A stretch of 64,000 nt of DNA from Streptomyces sp. NBC_00820 (GTDB taxonomy: Bacteria > Actinomycetota > Actinomycetes > Streptomycetales > Streptomycetaceae), in assembly GCF_036347055.1 (NCBI RefSeq), contig NZ_CP108882.1, positions 5,312,501-5,376,500 on the forward strand, written 5' to 3'. Position numbers and translations under genes: made by a program. Below are positions 33,470-42,945 of the stretch, in pieces. Position 1 is the stretch's first letter; each line of letters starts with the position of its first letter. The notes beneath the pieces are model-generated. The model ran no database searches. It saw nothing but the letters and a program-made list of their open reading frames with translations, and was not told where the DNA came from.

Positions 33470-34567
33470 ATGCCACGCCGCACCGCGACGATGCTCGCCT
33501 CCACCCTGATGCTGATCGCGCTCCTGTGTGCGGGAGTCCTCATCCGCGTGCCGTACGCGGAGATGTCCCCGGGTCCGACGGTGAACACGCTCGCGGACCA
33601 CGACGGCGAGCCGGTGCTGCAGATCTCGGGACACCGCACCTATCCGGCGGACGGCCACCTGAACATGACCACCGTCCGGGTCACCAGCGCCGACTTCCGG
33701 ATGAACCTGGTGGAGGCCGTCTACGGCTGGCTGGCGCGCGACAGCAAGGTCGTGCCGCACGACACCCTCTACCCGGACGGCAAGACGGAGGAGCAGTCCA
33801 CCCAGGAGAACGCCGAGGAGTTCAGCCAGTCCCAGGAGAGCGCCAAGGTCGCCGCCCTGAAGGAACTGGGCATCCCGGTGAAGTCCTGGGTGATCGTCTC
33901 CACCGTCGTCAAGAGCTCCCCGGCCGAGGGCAGGCTGCACGCCGGTGACGTGATCAAGACCGTGGACGGCACCGCGGTCAAGCAGCCCTCGGACGTGGCC
34001 AAGCTGGTGACCAGGCACAAGCCCGGTCAGGCCGTCGTCTTCACGGTCGTCCCGGCCAAGGACCAGGCCGCCGCCGAGAAGGAGCACAAGACGGCGACCA
34101 CGACGCGGAAGGTCGCGATCACCACCCGCGCCTCCGACGACAGCGGGGCCAAGCGGGCCATCGTCGGGATCTCCGCCGGGACCGACCACACCTTCCCGTT
34201 CGGCATCGACATCAAGCTCGCCGACGTGGGCGGACCCAGCGCCGGTCTGATGTTCTCGCTCGGCATCTACGACAAGCTCACCCCGGGCGACCTCACCGGC
34301 GGCAAGTTCGTCGCCGGCACCGGCACCATCGACGACGACGGCACCGTCGGCCCGATCGGCGGCATCGACATGAAGACCGTCGGCGCGCGGGACAAGGGCG
34401 CCCAGTACTTCCTGACGCCCGCCGAGAACTGCGCGGCCGCCGCCAAGGACACGCCGGGCGGGCTCACCCTGGTCAAGGTCAAGACCATCGGCGACGCGCT
34501 CGACGCCCTCAAGGACATCCGTACCGGCCACACGGCCGACCTGCCGAGGTGCACGTCCAAGAGCTGA
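33470..34567 (+). CDS. Lon-like (S16) PDZ-domain membrane protease, YlbL family
   Basis: 365 residues. One N-terminal membrane helix (ASTLMLIALLCAGVLI) is followed by an external region, a PDZ domain (about residues 130-200, AGDVIKTVDGTAV) and a Lon-type protease domain with the Ser of GGPSAGLMFSL and the Lys of MKTVGARDKGA, the Ser-Lys dyad of family S16. The enzyme should act on the outside of the membrane. It corresponds to Rv3194c of M. tuberculosis. ATG start with GAGG very close upstream. A strong terminator follows. Confidence 0.9.
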   Translation: MPRRTATMLASTLMLIALLCAGVLIRVPYAEMSPGPTVNTLADHDGEPVLQISGHRTYPADGHLNMTTVRVTSADFRMNLVEAVYGWLARDSKVVPHDTLYPDGKTEEQSTQENAEEFSQSQESAKVAALKELGIPVKSWVIVSTVVKSSPAEGRLHAGDVIKTVDGTAVKQPSDVAKLVTRHKPGQAVVFTVVPAKDQAAAEKEHKTATTTRKVAITTRASDDSGAKRAIVGISAGTDHTFPFGIDIKLADVGGPSAGLMFSLGIYDKLTPGDLTGGKFVAGTGTIDDDGTVGPIGGIDMKTVGARDKGAQYFLTPAENCAAAAKDTPGGLTLVKVKTIGDALDALKDIRTGHTADLPRCTSKS

Positions 34568-34574
34568 CGCTTCC

Positions 34575-34629
34575 GGTACGGCGACGGGGGCGGCCTCTTT
34601 GAGCGAGGGGCCGCCCCCGTCGCCGTACC
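34575..34629. terminator. Bidirectional terminator
   Basis: A perfect 21-bp stem (34575-34595, 34609-34629) with a 13-base loop lies between the PDZ-Lon gene and the convergent PPA1309-type gene. Confidence 0.92.
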
Positions 34630-34695
34630 CGTACGCCGGCGCGGCCGGCCGGCCGCGCGGGCCGGCCGGTACCCGAGGGGCGGACGGGCCGGCCG

Positions 34696-35238
34696 TCAGT
34701 CCTCGAACGTCGTGGCCAGGGCCTCCGCCAGACCCGGCACCAGGTCCGGGCCGGTCAGGACCTCCGTCGAGGAGTCCTTCTCGCGCAGCCGGAGAGCGGC
34801 CTCGCGCTTGCCGTCGCGCAGCACCGCGACCGTCATGCGGACCTCCTGGCGCTCGGGGTGGCTCGCCACCCACTTGGCCAGCTTGGCGCCGCTCAGGCCC
34901 TGCGGGACCTGCGCCTCGACCGACGGGGGCAGCATCAGACGCTCCACCGTCAGAGCGCAGCCGACCACCGCGTCCGGCCAGGCGATGGTGCCGAGGAAAT
35001 CGTCGAGCGCCTTGTCCGAGGGGATCTCGTCCTGCTCGATGGGGGTGAGACCGGTGGTCTCGGGCTCGTCCGTCAGGCCGAGCTGCGCGGCGAGCGAGGG
35101 TTCCTGGGTCCGCAGCCGTGCGGTGTCTACGAGGGCGAAGAGGCGAGCGGGCTGGTCCCAGCCGAGGCCGGAGGCGTACTCGTCGATCTCGAGTACGGCC
35201 CGGGTGAGCGGGTTCGCTGCCATGGGAGTGTTGGACAT
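34696..35238 (-). CDS. PPA1309-family conserved protein
   Basis: 180 residues, cytosolic. Recognisable family features: NPLTRAVLEIDEYASGLGWDQPARLFALVDTA at the N-terminus and IAWPDAVVGCALTVERLMLPP in the middle, ending with a KxWVASHPERQEVRMTVAVLRDG strand. These proteins are conserved in actinobacteria next to the UPF0182 gene and have no known function. ATG start at 35238. Divergent from UPF0182, with a 152-bp shared control region. Confidence 0.82.
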   Translation of the reverse strand: MSNTPMAANPLTRAVLEIDEYASGLGWDQPARLFALVDTARLRTQEPSLAAQLGLTDEPETTGLTPIEQDEIPSDKALDDFLGTIAWPDAVVGCALTVERLMLPPSVEAQVPQGLSGAKLAKWVASHPERQEVRMTVAVLRDGKREAALRLREKDSSTEVLTGPDLVPGLAEALATTFED

Positions 35239-35271
35239 GGTCACAATCCTGCCTCGTTCCCGGCCGGAATC

Positions 35272-35298
35272 GGGAACCGAGCAAACCGTGAGTAAGTT
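35272..35298 (+). promoter_or_regulatory. Possible SigR-like promoter of the UPF0182 gene
   Basis: GGGAAC (35272-35277), an 18-base spacer and GTT (35296-35298). This matches the SigR pattern except for C instead of T at the end of the -35 box. The gene starts 93 bp downstream. The one-base deviation makes the call uncertain. Confidence 0.35.
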
Positions 35299-35390
35299 GC
35301 ATAGGTGTGGGCCTGCGATCACGGGGGGCCACCAGGGGCCCGCGAACACGGGGTCCTGACGGATCGACAGCGAACTTCGAGGTGCGCACC

Positions 35391-38321
35391 TTGGCTTTCC
35401 AGATGCCGGACCGCGGCGGAGGCCCGACGGGGCCACGGACCAGAGCGGGCCGCCCGTCCCGGCGTGCCCGGACCCTGATCGTGACCCTGGGCGTCCTCGC
35501 CGTGCTGGGCATGGCCTTCACCATGTTCGCCGGGTTCTGGACGGACTGGCTGTGGTACCGGTCGGTGCACTACTCCTCCGTGTTCACCACCACACTGTCG
35601 ACCAAGATCGGGCTGTTCTTCGTCTTCGGCCTGCTGATGGCCCTCGCGGTGGGCGTCAACGTCTGGCTCGCGCACCGGCTGCGGCCCCCGCTGAGCGCCA
35701 TGTCCATGGAGCAGCAGAGCCTGGACCGCTACCGGATGGCGATAGCGCCGTACAAGAGGTGGCTGCTGCTCTCGGGCACCTCCCTCGTCGGCCTGATCGC
35801 CGGAGCCTCGGCGGCGGGCCAGTGGCGGACCTGGCTGATGTGGGTCAACGGCGTGCCCTTCGGCCAGAAGGACCCGCAGTTCCACCTCGACGTCTCCTTC
35901 TACGCCTTCGACCTGCCCTGGTACCGGTTCCTGCTCGGCTTCGGCTTCGCCACCACGATCCTGTGCCTGATCGCCGCCGCGCTCACCCACTACCTGTACG
36001 GCGGACTGCGCGTCACCAGCCCCGGCGCGCGCGCCACCGCCGCCGCGACCGGGCACCTGTCGGTGCTCCTCGGCGTCTTCGTGACCCTGAAGGCGGTCGC
36101 CTACTGGCTCGACCGTTACGGCCTGGCCGTCAAGTCCAGCGACTTCAAGACCACCGGCAACTGGACGGGCCTGCGCTACGTCGACGCCAACGCCTATCTG
36201 CCGGCCAAGACCATCCTGTTCTGCATCGCCGTCATCTGCGCGCTGCTGTTCTTCGCCACCCTGTGGCGGCGCACCTGGCAGCTGCCCGTCATCGGCTTCG
36301 GGCTCATGGTCCTGTCCGCGATCCTGATCGGCGGGCTGTACCCGGCCATCGTGCAGAAGTTCCAGGTACAGCCCAACGAACAGGCCAAGGAAGCCCCGTA
36401 CGTCCAGAAGAACCTCACGGCGACCCGCGAGGCGTACGGCATCGACGACACCCAGGTCAGCAGGTACCCCGGCAAGTCCACCGCCAAGGACACCGGCAAG
36501 CTGCGCGACCGGGTCGACGAGACGGCGAGCATCCGCATCATGGACCCGAACGTCGTCTCGCCGACGTTCCGGCTGCAGCAGCAGATCAAGGGCTACTACG
36601 GGTTCCCGGCCAACCTCGACGTCGACCGCTACGCCACCAAGGGCGGCCAGGAACAGGACACCGTCATCGGTCTGCGCGAGCTGGACCTGGGCGGCATCCC
36701 GAAGAACAACTGGATCAACGACCACTTCCGCTACACGCACGGCTACGGCGCCGTAGCCGCCAAGGGCACCGCGGTCGCCGCCGAGGGCCTGCCGATGTTC
36801 ACCGAGAAGAACCTGCCGTCCACGGGCGACCTGGGCGAGTACCGGCAGCAGGTCTACTACGGCGAGAAGACCACCACGTACTCGATCGTCGGCGGCCCCC
36901 AGAAGGAGGTCGACTACTCCGACAACGCGGGCGAGAAGAACACCAGCTACCAGGGCAGGAGCGGGGTCGACCTCGACAGCACGCTCAACCGGGCGGCCTA
37001 CGCGGTGGCGTTCAACGAGCCGCAGATCCTCTACTCCGGAGCGATCGGCAAGGGCTCGCGGATCCTGTACAACCGCACACCCAAGGACCGCGTCGAGGCG
37101 GTCGCCCCGTGGCTGACCATCGACGGCGACGCCTACCCGGCCGTGGTGAACCACCGCATCCAGTGGATCGTGGACGCGTACACGACGACGAACGGATACC
37201 CGTACGCCTCGCGTACGACCCTCGGCGACACGACGGCCGACTCGCAGACCGCCGCCAACAACTCGCGTGCGGTGGTGGCCCAGCAGAACCAGGTCAACTA
37301 CATCCGCAACTCGGTGAAGGCGACCGTCGACGCATACACCGGCGACGTGAAGCTGTACCAGTGGGACACCAAGGACCCGGTGCTGAAGACGTGGATGAAG
37401 GCTTTCCCCGGCACGGTGAAGCCCCGCGCGGACATCTCCACGGATCTGATGGCCCATCTGCGCTATCCGCAGGACCTGTTCAAGGTCCAGCGTGAGCTGC
37501 TCACCCGCTACCACGTGACGAACGCGCAGACCTTCCTCAGCGGCAGCGAGGTGTGGACGGTTCCGGTCGACCCGACCAACGACTCCGGCAGTGCGGTGCC
37601 GCCGTACTACCTGAGCATGCGCATGCCGGACCAGAGTGCCCAGGCGTTCTCGCTGACCACGACGTTCACGCCCAATGGCCAGGCCAACCTCAGCGCGTTC
37701 ATGGCCGTGGACTCCGACCCGCGCACCAGCGACTACGGCAAGATCAGAATCCTGAAGCTGCCGACGAGCACGACGGTCGACGGACCCAAGCAGGTCCAGA
37801 GCCAGTTCAACTCCGAGTCGGACATCGCCGAGACGATCAGTCTGCTGAGCAGAGGCCACTCCAAGGTCGAGTACGGCAATCTGCTGACCGTGCCGCTGGA
37901 CGGCGGACTGCTGTACGCGGAGCCCGTCTACGTCCGCGGCGGCTCGCTGCAGTACCCGCTGCTGCGCAAGGTTCTGGTCACCTACGGCGGCAGGACCGCC
38001 TTCGAGGACACCCTGGACGAGGCGCTCGACAAGGTCTTCGGAGTGCAGGGCTCGGCCCCACCGACCGGCAACGGCACCGGCAAGCCGGCCGGTCCGACCG
38101 ACCCGACGGTCCAGCGGGCGCTGGAAGACGCGCAGAAGGCCTTCGACGCCGGCCAGCTCGCCATGAAGGAGAAGGACGGGCCGGACTGGGGTGCGTACGC
38201 CAAGGCGCAGCGCGACCTCCAGGAGGCGCTGAAGAGCGCCCAGGACGCGCAAACCAAGGCCGACAAAAACGACAAGACAGACAATAAAAGCGACAAGACG
38301 GACAATAAGGCGAAGGATTGA
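35391..38321 (+). CDS. UPF0182 (COG1615) multi-helix membrane protein
   Basis: 976 residues. A basic N-terminus, then about seven membrane helices (for example [37 protein letters not shown]), then a large extracytoplasmic domain with [15 protein letters not shown], typical of the family. The chosen start is TTG at 35391, because GAGG lies eight bases upstream; ATG 35403 has no ribosome site. The extreme C-terminus is a Lys/Asp/Asn/Thr repeat tail ([19 protein letters not shown]) of clearly lower GC than the rest. Function unknown; homologue of Rv3193c in the conserved block. Confidence 0.88.
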   Translation: MAFQMPDRGGGPTGPRTRAGRPSRRARTLIVTLGVLAVLGMAFTMFAGFWTDWLWYRSVHYSSVFTTTLSTKIGLFFVFGLLMALAVGVNVWLAHRLRPPLSAMSMEQQSLDRYRMAIAPYKRWLLLSGTSLVGLIAGASAAGQWRTWLMWVNGVPFGQKDPQFHLDVSFYAFDLPWYRFLLGFGFATTILCLIAAALTHYLYGGLRVTSPGARATAAATGHLSVLLGVFVTLKAVAYWLDRYGLAVKSSDFKTTGNWTGLRYVDANAYLPAKTILFCIAVICALLFFATLWRRTWQLPVIGFGLMVLSAILIGGLYPAIVQKFQVQPNEQAKEAPYVQKNLTATREAYGIDDTQVSRYPGKSTAKDTGKLRDRVDETASIRIMDPNVVSPTFRLQQQIKGYYGFPANLDVDRYATKGGQEQDTVIGLRELDLGGIPKNNWINDHFRYTHGYGAVAAKGTAVAAEGLPMFTEKNLPSTGDLGEYRQQVYYGEKTTTYSIVGGPQKEVDYSDNAGEKNTSYQGRSGVDLDSTLNRAAYAVAFNEPQILYSGAIGKGSRILYNRTPKDRVEAVAPWLTIDGDAYPAVVNHRIQWIVDAYTTTNGYPYASRTTLGDTTADSQTAANNSRAVVAQQNQVNYIRNSVKATVDAYTGDVKLYQWDTKDPVLKTWMKAFPGTVKPRADISTDLMAHLRYPQDLFKVQRELLTRYHVTNAQTFLSGSEVWTVPVDPTNDSGSAVPPYYLSMRMPDQSAQAFSLTTTFTPNGQANLSAFMAVDSDPRTSDYGKIRILKLPTSTTVDGPKQVQSQFNSESDIAETISLLSRGHSKVEYGNLLTVPLDGGLLYAEPVYVRGGSLQYPLLRKVLVTYGGRTAFEDTLDEALDKVFGVQGSAPPTGNGTGKPAGPTDPTVQRALEDAQKAFDAGQLAMKEKDGPDWGAYAKAQRDLQEALKSAQDAQTKADKNDKTDNKSDKTDNKAKD

Positions 38322-38362
38322 TCAAGCCCCTCCGCGCCGTGTTATGGTTGCAAAGCAAACGG

Positions 38363-38436
38363 CGCGGGGTGGAGCAGCTCGGTAGCTCGCTGGGCTCATA
38401 ACCCAGAGGTCGCAGGTTCAAATCCTGTCCCCGCTA
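38363..38436 (+). tRNA. Initiator tRNA-fMet (CAT), copy 1
   Basis: 74 nt, anticodon CAT, no encoded CCA. The first base pair is mismatched (C1 opposite T72), and three consecutive G-C pairs (GGG/CCC) close the anticodon stem. Both are initiator hallmarks. Identical to the copy at 40521. Confidence 0.95.
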
Positions 38437-38443
38437 CTCAATC

Positions 38444-38476
38444 GAAGGCCCGGATCCTTAAGGGATCCGGGCCTTC
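38444..38476 (+). terminator. Terminator after tRNA-fMet copy 1
   Basis: A perfect 14-bp stem (38444-38457, 38463-38476) with a 5-base loop, starting eight bases after the tRNA. Confidence 0.9.
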
Positions 38477-38640
38477 GTGGTGTGCGAACTCATGTGCAGG
38501 GAGGAGTGACGGCCGCGCCGCCGTGGGGAGTTGGGGGAACTGTGTTTGACTTGTCTCTCTGTGGGCATGTCGACAAAACGCTGTAGTGACCTCACGGGCT
38601 GCGGTACACCGGGTGTACCCAGGTTGCAGGTGGTGCGACG

Positions 38641-40452
38641 ATGGACGTTATGGGGGACAAGGCAACTCTGTTCGAGACGGGGCGATTTGAGCAGCCTGCC
38701 GGCGAGGACCCGTCCCGCGACGAGACGGGGGAAGCCGCCGAGGACGTACGACTGCGGTTCGCGGCCGAGACCGGCGACGCGGGGGCGTCGAGCGTCCTCG
38801 GCGCCAGACTGCTGCGCCGCGGCGACCTCGACGGTGCCGAACCCCTCCTGAGAGCCGCCACCGCGGCCGGTGACCGGGCCGCCGCCAACAATCTGGGCGT
38901 CCTGCTGCACCAGCGCGGCTATCCCGAGGAGGCCGCCGGCTGGTGGCGGATCGCCGCCGTCGCCGGCTCCGCCGCCGCGGCACACGCGCTCGGCCGCCAC
39001 CACCGCGAGCGCGGCGACGAACCCGCCGCCGAGTACTGGCTGCGCCAGTCCGCCGAACAGGGACACGTCCTCGGCGCCTACGCCCTCGCCGACCTGCTGG
39101 AGCACCGCGGGGACGCCGCCGGCGAGCACTGGATGCGAGCCGCCGCCGAACGCGGGCACCGCGAGGCCTCCTACCGGCTGGCCCGCGCGCTCGACCGCAA
39201 GGGCACGCACGAGGACGGGAGCGGGCCCGACAACGCTGTCGAGGAAGCCGAGCAGTGGTACCGGCAGGCCGCCGCGCGGGGCCACCAGCGGGCCGCGCTG
39301 CACCTCGGCGCGATCCTGGAGAAGCGCGGCGAGCTGAAGGAGGCCGGACGCTGGTACCTGATCTCCGCCAAGGACGGCGAACCGCGGGCCGCCTGCGCCC
39401 TCGGCTTCCTGCTGCGCGACGCCGGTGACACCGAGAGCGCCGCCGTGTGGTGGCTGCGTGCCGCCCAGGACGGCGACGGCAACGCCGCCAACGCGCTCGG
39501 CGCGCTGCACGCCGAGCGCGGCGAGACGCAGACCGCGGAGCGCTGGTACCGGGCGGCGCTGGACGCCGGCGACGACAACGGGGCGTACAACCTCGGGCTG
39601 CTCTGCGCCGAGCAGGGCAGGACCGCGCAGGCCGAGCAGTGGTACCGGCGCGCCGCGTACGCCGGGCACCGGGAGGCGGCGAACGCGCTGGCCATCCTGC
39701 TGCTCCAGGGCGGCGACACGAGCGGTGCCGAGCCGTGGTTCTCCAAGGCCGCCGAGGCCGGCAGCGTGGACGCCGCGTTCAACCTCGGCATCCTGCACGC
39801 CGGCAAGGGCACCCTGGCGGACACCCGGATCGGTCTGCGCTGGTACGAGCGCGCGGCCGCCGCCGGGCACACCGAGGCGGCGCTCCAGGTCGGCATCGCC
39901 CGGCTGCGCGAGGGCGACGAGCAGGAGGCCGAGCGGCATCTGCGCTGCGCGGCGGGCGGCGGCAGCTCGGAGGCGGCGTACCGGCTGGCCACCGTGCTGG
40001 ACGCGCGCAGGCCGCCGGAGCCCGCGCACGAGCTGGGCGAGAGCGTGCACGAGAAGACCGAGTGCGAGGAGTGGTACGAGCGCGCCGCCACCCAGGGGCA
40101 CCGGCGCGCCCAGGTGCGGGTGGGCATGCTCGCGGCGGCCCGGGGTGACGTGGTCGAGGCCGCGCGGTGGTACCGCACGGCGGCGGAGGCCGGCTCGCGC
40201 AACGGGGCGTTCAACCTGGGGCTGCTGCTGGCCCGCGAGGGGAGCGAGCCCGAGGCGGCGGTGTGGTGGACGCGGGCCGCCGACGCGGGGCACGGGCGGG
40301 CGGCGCTCCGGCTGGCCCTCGTCTACGCGCGTCGCGGCGAGCTGACCGAAGGGCAGAAGTGGGCCGCCCGGGCGGTCGGGCTCGGACCCGCGGAGGTCGC
40401 CGAACGGGCCGGAAGGCTGCGCGACGCGCTGCGCGAGGAGCTCTCGGCGTGA
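38641..40452 (+). CDS. Sel1/TPR-repeat protein
   Basis: 603 residues, almost entirely Sel1-like helical repeats of about 35 residues (units ending in the pattern A-x3-WYRxAAxxGHxxAAxxLGxLxxxRG). At least 14 units can be followed. The N-terminal 45 residues are acidic and non-repetitive. Sel1 proteins are scaffolds for protein complexes; the partner is unknown. The start is ATG at 38641 (AGGTGG upstream) or the ATG three codons later. It sits between two identical initiator tRNA genes, all on the plus strand. No signal peptide is visible, so it is probably cytosolic. Confidence 0.88.
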   Translation: MDVMGDKATLFETGRFEQPAGEDPSRDETGEAAEDVRLRFAAETGDAGASSVLGARLLRRGDLDGAEPLLRAATAAGDRAAANNLGVLLHQRGYPEEAAGWWRIAAVAGSAAAAHALGRHHRERGDEPAAEYWLRQSAEQGHVLGAYALADLLEHRGDAAGEHWMRAAAERGHREASYRLARALDRKGTHEDGSGPDNAVEEAEQWYRQAAARGHQRAALHLGAILEKRGELKEAGRWYLISAKDGEPRAACALGFLLRDAGDTESAAVWWLRAAQDGDGNAANALGALHAERGETQTAERWYRAALDAGDDNGAYNLGLLCAEQGRTAQAEQWYRRAAYAGHREAANALAILLLQGGDTSGAEPWFSKAAEAGSVDAAFNLGILHAGKGTLADTRIGLRWYERAAAAGHTEAALQVGIARLREGDEQEAERHLRCAAGGGSSEAAYRLATVLDARRPPEPAHELGESVHEKTECEEWYERAATQGHRRAQVRVGMLAAARGDVVEAARWYRTAAEAGSRNGAFNLGLLLAREGSEPEAAVWWTRAADAGHGRAALRLALVYARRGELTEGQKWAARAVGLGPAEVAERAGRLRDALREELSA

Positions 40453-40520
40453 CCGCGCTCACGTGGGCCCCAGGCGATTTGCTTTCGCCGGATTCCCTCA
40501 CGTAGAGTCGTGTTTACCGA

Positions 40521-40594
40521 CGCGGGGTGGAGCAGCTCGGTAGCTCGCTGGGCTCATAACCCAGAGGTCGCAGGTTCAAATCCTGTCCCCGCTA
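40521..40594 (+). tRNA. Initiator tRNA-fMet (CAT), copy 2
   Basis: 74 nt, identical to copy 1 at 38363, with the same C1-T72 mismatch and GGG/CCC anticodon stem. It begins 68 bp after the Sel1 gene. The short flanks (CTACT after the gene) are also alike. Confidence 0.95.
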
Positions 40595-40603
40595 CTGAAG
40601 GCC

Positions 40604-40637
40604 GAGGGCCGGAATCCAGAAATGGGTTCCGGCCCTC
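40604..40637 (+). terminator. Terminator after tRNA-fMet copy 2
   Basis: A stem of GAGGGCCGGAA with TTCCGGCCCTC (40604-40614 and 40627-40637) plus a bulged extension near the loop. A GGGTTCC segment and a set of CTTCCGGG-type short repeats (40627-40720) follow. Confidence 0.8.
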
Positions 40638-40734
40638 AGCCGTTTCCGGGAACAGCCGCTTCCGGGAGGTGGCTGGTTCCGGGAGGCGCTTCCGGCGGCG
40701 GCCGCTTCCGGGGCGGTGGAGGGGCGGGCAAAGC

Positions 40735-40760
40735 AAAAGAGGGGGCTCAGGGCCCCCTCT
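40735..40760 (-). terminator. Terminator of the Fur-family gene
   Basis: On the minus strand, a 9-bp stem (AGAGGGGGC/GCCCCCTCT, 40738-40760) is followed by TTTTGCTTT. It ends the catR transcript. A 14-bp direct duplication (GATGCGCGCTGCGC, 40771-40784 and 40785-40798) lies between it and the stop codon. Confidence 0.85.
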
Positions 40761-40807
40761 GTCACGCTCCGATGCGCGCTGCGCGATGCGCGCTGCGCGA
40801 TGCCCCG

Positions 40808-41224
40808 CTACGCGCCCGCGCAGTCCGGGCACAGGCCGCGGTAGGTCACCTCGACGTCCGAGACCGTGAAGCCGAAGCGCTCCGCGTCGGGCAGGTCGGC
40901 GAGCGGGTTGCCGGTCGGGTGCACGTCACGGATCGCGCCGCACCGGGCGCAGACCAGGTGGTGGTGCGGCCGGTGCGCGTTCGGGTCGTACCGCTTGGCG
41001 CGCCTGTCCGTGCTGACCTCGAGCACCTCGCCGAGCGAGACCAGCTCGCCCAGCGTGTTGTAGACGGTCGCCCGGGAGATCTCCGGCAGCTTCACCACCG
41101 CGCGCGAGTGCACCTCGTCGGCCGTCAGGTGGACGTGCTCACCGTCGAGAACCTCGGCCACGACGCGTCGCTGCGCGGTCATCCGCCATCCGCGTCCACG
41201 CAGCCGTTCCAAAAGGTCGCTCAT
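40808..41224 (-). CDS. catR: Fur-family regulator, CatR/PerR-like
   Basis: 138 residues. A winged-helix N-terminus (MTAQRRVVAEVLDGEHVHLTADEVHSRA, then ISRATVYNTLGELVSLGEV) is followed by a metal-binding C-terminal half: HRPHHHLVCARC, a regulatory His-rich site, and CPDC near the end. The two CxxC pairs form the structural zinc site of Fur proteins. Divergence from a catalase gene and the intervening palindrome suggest a peroxide-sensing repressor, as CatR of S. coelicolor; metal specificity cannot be read. ATG start at 41224. Confidence 0.85.
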   Translation of the reverse strand: MSDLLERLRGRGWRMTAQRRVVAEVLDGEHVHLTADEVHSRAVVKLPEISRATVYNTLGELVSLGEVLEVSTDRRAKRYDPNAHRPHHHLVCARCGAIRDVHPTGNPLADLPDAERFGFTVSDVEVTYRGLCPDCAGA

Positions 41225-41284
41225 AGCTACCAGCGTAACAGCAGGAGGGCCAGGTTCCGAACGAGTGTGACTTTGGATGGCAAG

Positions 41285-41312
41285 TTGACTTGGATTGAGT
41301 CCAATGTAGGAT
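41285..41312 (+). promoter_or_regulatory. Catalase promoter with Fur-type palindrome in the spacer
   Basis: -35 TTGACT (41285-41290), a 16-base spacer, -10 TAGGAT (41307-41312). The spacer contains TTGGATTGAGTCCAA (41290-41304), an inverted repeat with TTGGA/TCCAA arms. A repressor bound there would block polymerase. The nearest candidate is the divergent Fur-family protein. Confidence 0.65.
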
Positions 41313-41377
41313 CGGATTCGGCTTTGGCCAAGGATCAGGACTAGCGGGGCTAGTCGGCAATGACGCAGGAGGCGCAC

Positions 41378-42832
41378 GTGACGCAGGGACCGCTCACCAC
41401 GGAGGCCGGTGCTCCGGTGGCCGACAACCAGAACAGCGAGACCGCGGGCGTGGGCGGCCCGGTGCTCGTGCAGGACCAGCTGCTGCTGGAGAAGCTGGCC
41501 CGCTTCAACCGCGAGCGCATCCCCGAGCGCGTGGTGCACGCCCGCGGCGCCGGCGCCTACGGCACCTTCACGGTGACCGCCGACGTGACGCCGTACACCA
41601 GGGCGGCCTTCCTCTCCGAGGTCGGCAAGCAGACGGAGACGTTCCTGCGGTTCTCGACCGTGGCGGGCAACCTGGGCTCGGCGGACGCGGTGCGCGACCC
41701 GCGCGGCTGGGCGCTGAAGTTCTACACCGAGGAGGGCAACTACGACCTCGTCGGCAACAACACCCCCGTGTTCTTCATCAAGGACGCCATCAAGTTCCCC
41801 GACTTCATCCACACCCAGAAGCGCGACCCGTACACGGGCAGCCAGGAGGCGGACAACGTCTGGGACTTCTGGGGCCTGTCTCCCGAGTCCACCCACCAGG
41901 TGACCTGGCTCTTCGGCGACCGGGGCATCCCCGCCTCCTACCGCCACATGAACGGGTACGGCTCGCACACGTACCAGTGGAACAACGAGGCCGGCGAGGT
42001 CTTCTGGGTCAAGTACCACTTCAAGACCGACCAGGGGATCAGGAACCTCACCCAGGCCGAGGCCGACCGGATCGCCGGTGAGGACCCCGACTCCCACCAG
42101 CGCGACCTGCGCCAGGCCATCGAGCGCGGCGAGTTCCCGAGCTGGACCGTGCAGGTGCAGATCATGCCCGCGGCGGACGCGGCGGCGTACCGCTTCAACC
42201 CGTTCGACCTCACCAAGGTGTGGCCGCACGCGGACTACCCGCCGATCGAGATCGGCAGGCTGGAGCTCAACCGCAACCCGGAGAACGTCTTCGCCGAGGT
42301 CGAGCAGTCGGCCTTCAGTCCCGCCCACTTCGTGCCGGGCATCGGCCCGTCGCCGGACAAGATGCTCCAGGGGCGCCTGTTCGCGTACGGCGACGCCCAC
42401 CGCTACCGCGTCGGCGTCAACGCCGACCAGCTGTACGTGAACCGTCCGCACGCCACCGAGGCGCGCACCCACTCCCGTGACGGCTTCCTGTACGACGGCC
42501 GGCACAAGGGCGCGAAGAACTACGAGCCGAACAGCTTCGGCGGCCCGCACCAGACGGGCAGGCCGCTGTGGCAGCCGGCCCCCGACCTCACCGGCGGCAC
42601 GGGAGGCCACCCGGCCCCGGTCCACGCCGAGGACGACGACTTCACGCAGGCCGGCGACCTCTACCGCCTGATGTCCGAGGACGAGCGGAGCCGTCTGATC
42701 GACAACCTGGCGGGCTTCATCGCCAAGGTGTCGCGCGACGACATCGCCGAGCGCGCGATCGGCAACTTCCGTGCCGCGGACGCCGGTTTCGGCAAGCGGC
42801 TGGAGGAGGCCGTACGGGCGCTGCGCGGCTGA
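41378..42832 (+). CDS. catA: Monofunctional haem catalase (clade 3 type)
   Basis: 484 residues. It breaks H2O2 into water and O2 in the cytosol. Active-site His in [12 protein letters not shown], Asn in VGNNTPVFF and the proximal haem Tyr in [14 protein letters not shown] are present. NADPH-type features match small-subunit catalases. The start is GTG at 41378, because AGGAGG lies five bases upstream; the ATG at 41360 would place that site inside the gene. Expression is probably controlled by the divergent Fur-family gene through the palindrome at 41290-41304. A hairpin terminator follows. Confidence 0.93.
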   Translation: MTQGPLTTEAGAPVADNQNSETAGVGGPVLVQDQLLLEKLARFNRERIPERVVHARGAGAYGTFTVTADVTPYTRAAFLSEVGKQTETFLRFSTVAGNLGSADAVRDPRGWALKFYTEEGNYDLVGNNTPVFFIKDAIKFPDFIHTQKRDPYTGSQEADNVWDFWGLSPESTHQVTWLFGDRGIPASYRHMNGYGSHTYQWNNEAGEVFWVKYHFKTDQGIRNLTQAEADRIAGEDPDSHQRDLRQAIERGEFPSWTVQVQIMPAADAAAYRFNPFDLTKVWPHADYPPIEIGRLELNRNPENVFAEVEQSAFSPAHFVPGIGPSPDKMLQGRLFAYGDAHRYRVGVNADQLYVNRPHATEARTHSRDGFLYDGRHKGAKNYEPNSFGGPHQTGRPLWQPAPDLTGGTGGHPAPVHAEDDDFTQAGDLYRLMSEDERSRLIDNLAGFIAKVSRDDIAERAIGNFRAADAGFGKRLEEAVRALRG

Positions 42833-42848
42833 GCCGCACCACCGGGCC

Positions 42849-42889
42849 GCGGGCCGGGGCCCCTCCGAGCGGCAGGGGTCCCGGCCCGC
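42849..42889. terminator. Terminator between catA and the CBS-protein gene
   Basis: A 16-bp stem with one mismatch (42849-42864, 42874-42889) and a 9-base loop, between convergent genes. Confidence 0.85.
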
Positions 42890-42945
42890 TTCCGTGCACC
42901 GCGTACCGCGTCGGGCGTTCCGGGTGTTCCGTCTGTTCCGTGTGC

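Noticed and set aside
38363..40594. The tRNA-flanked segment as an integrated element with att sites
   Set aside because: Both copies are complete tRNA genes and the only cargo is a normal-composition Sel1 gene; no integrase was seen.
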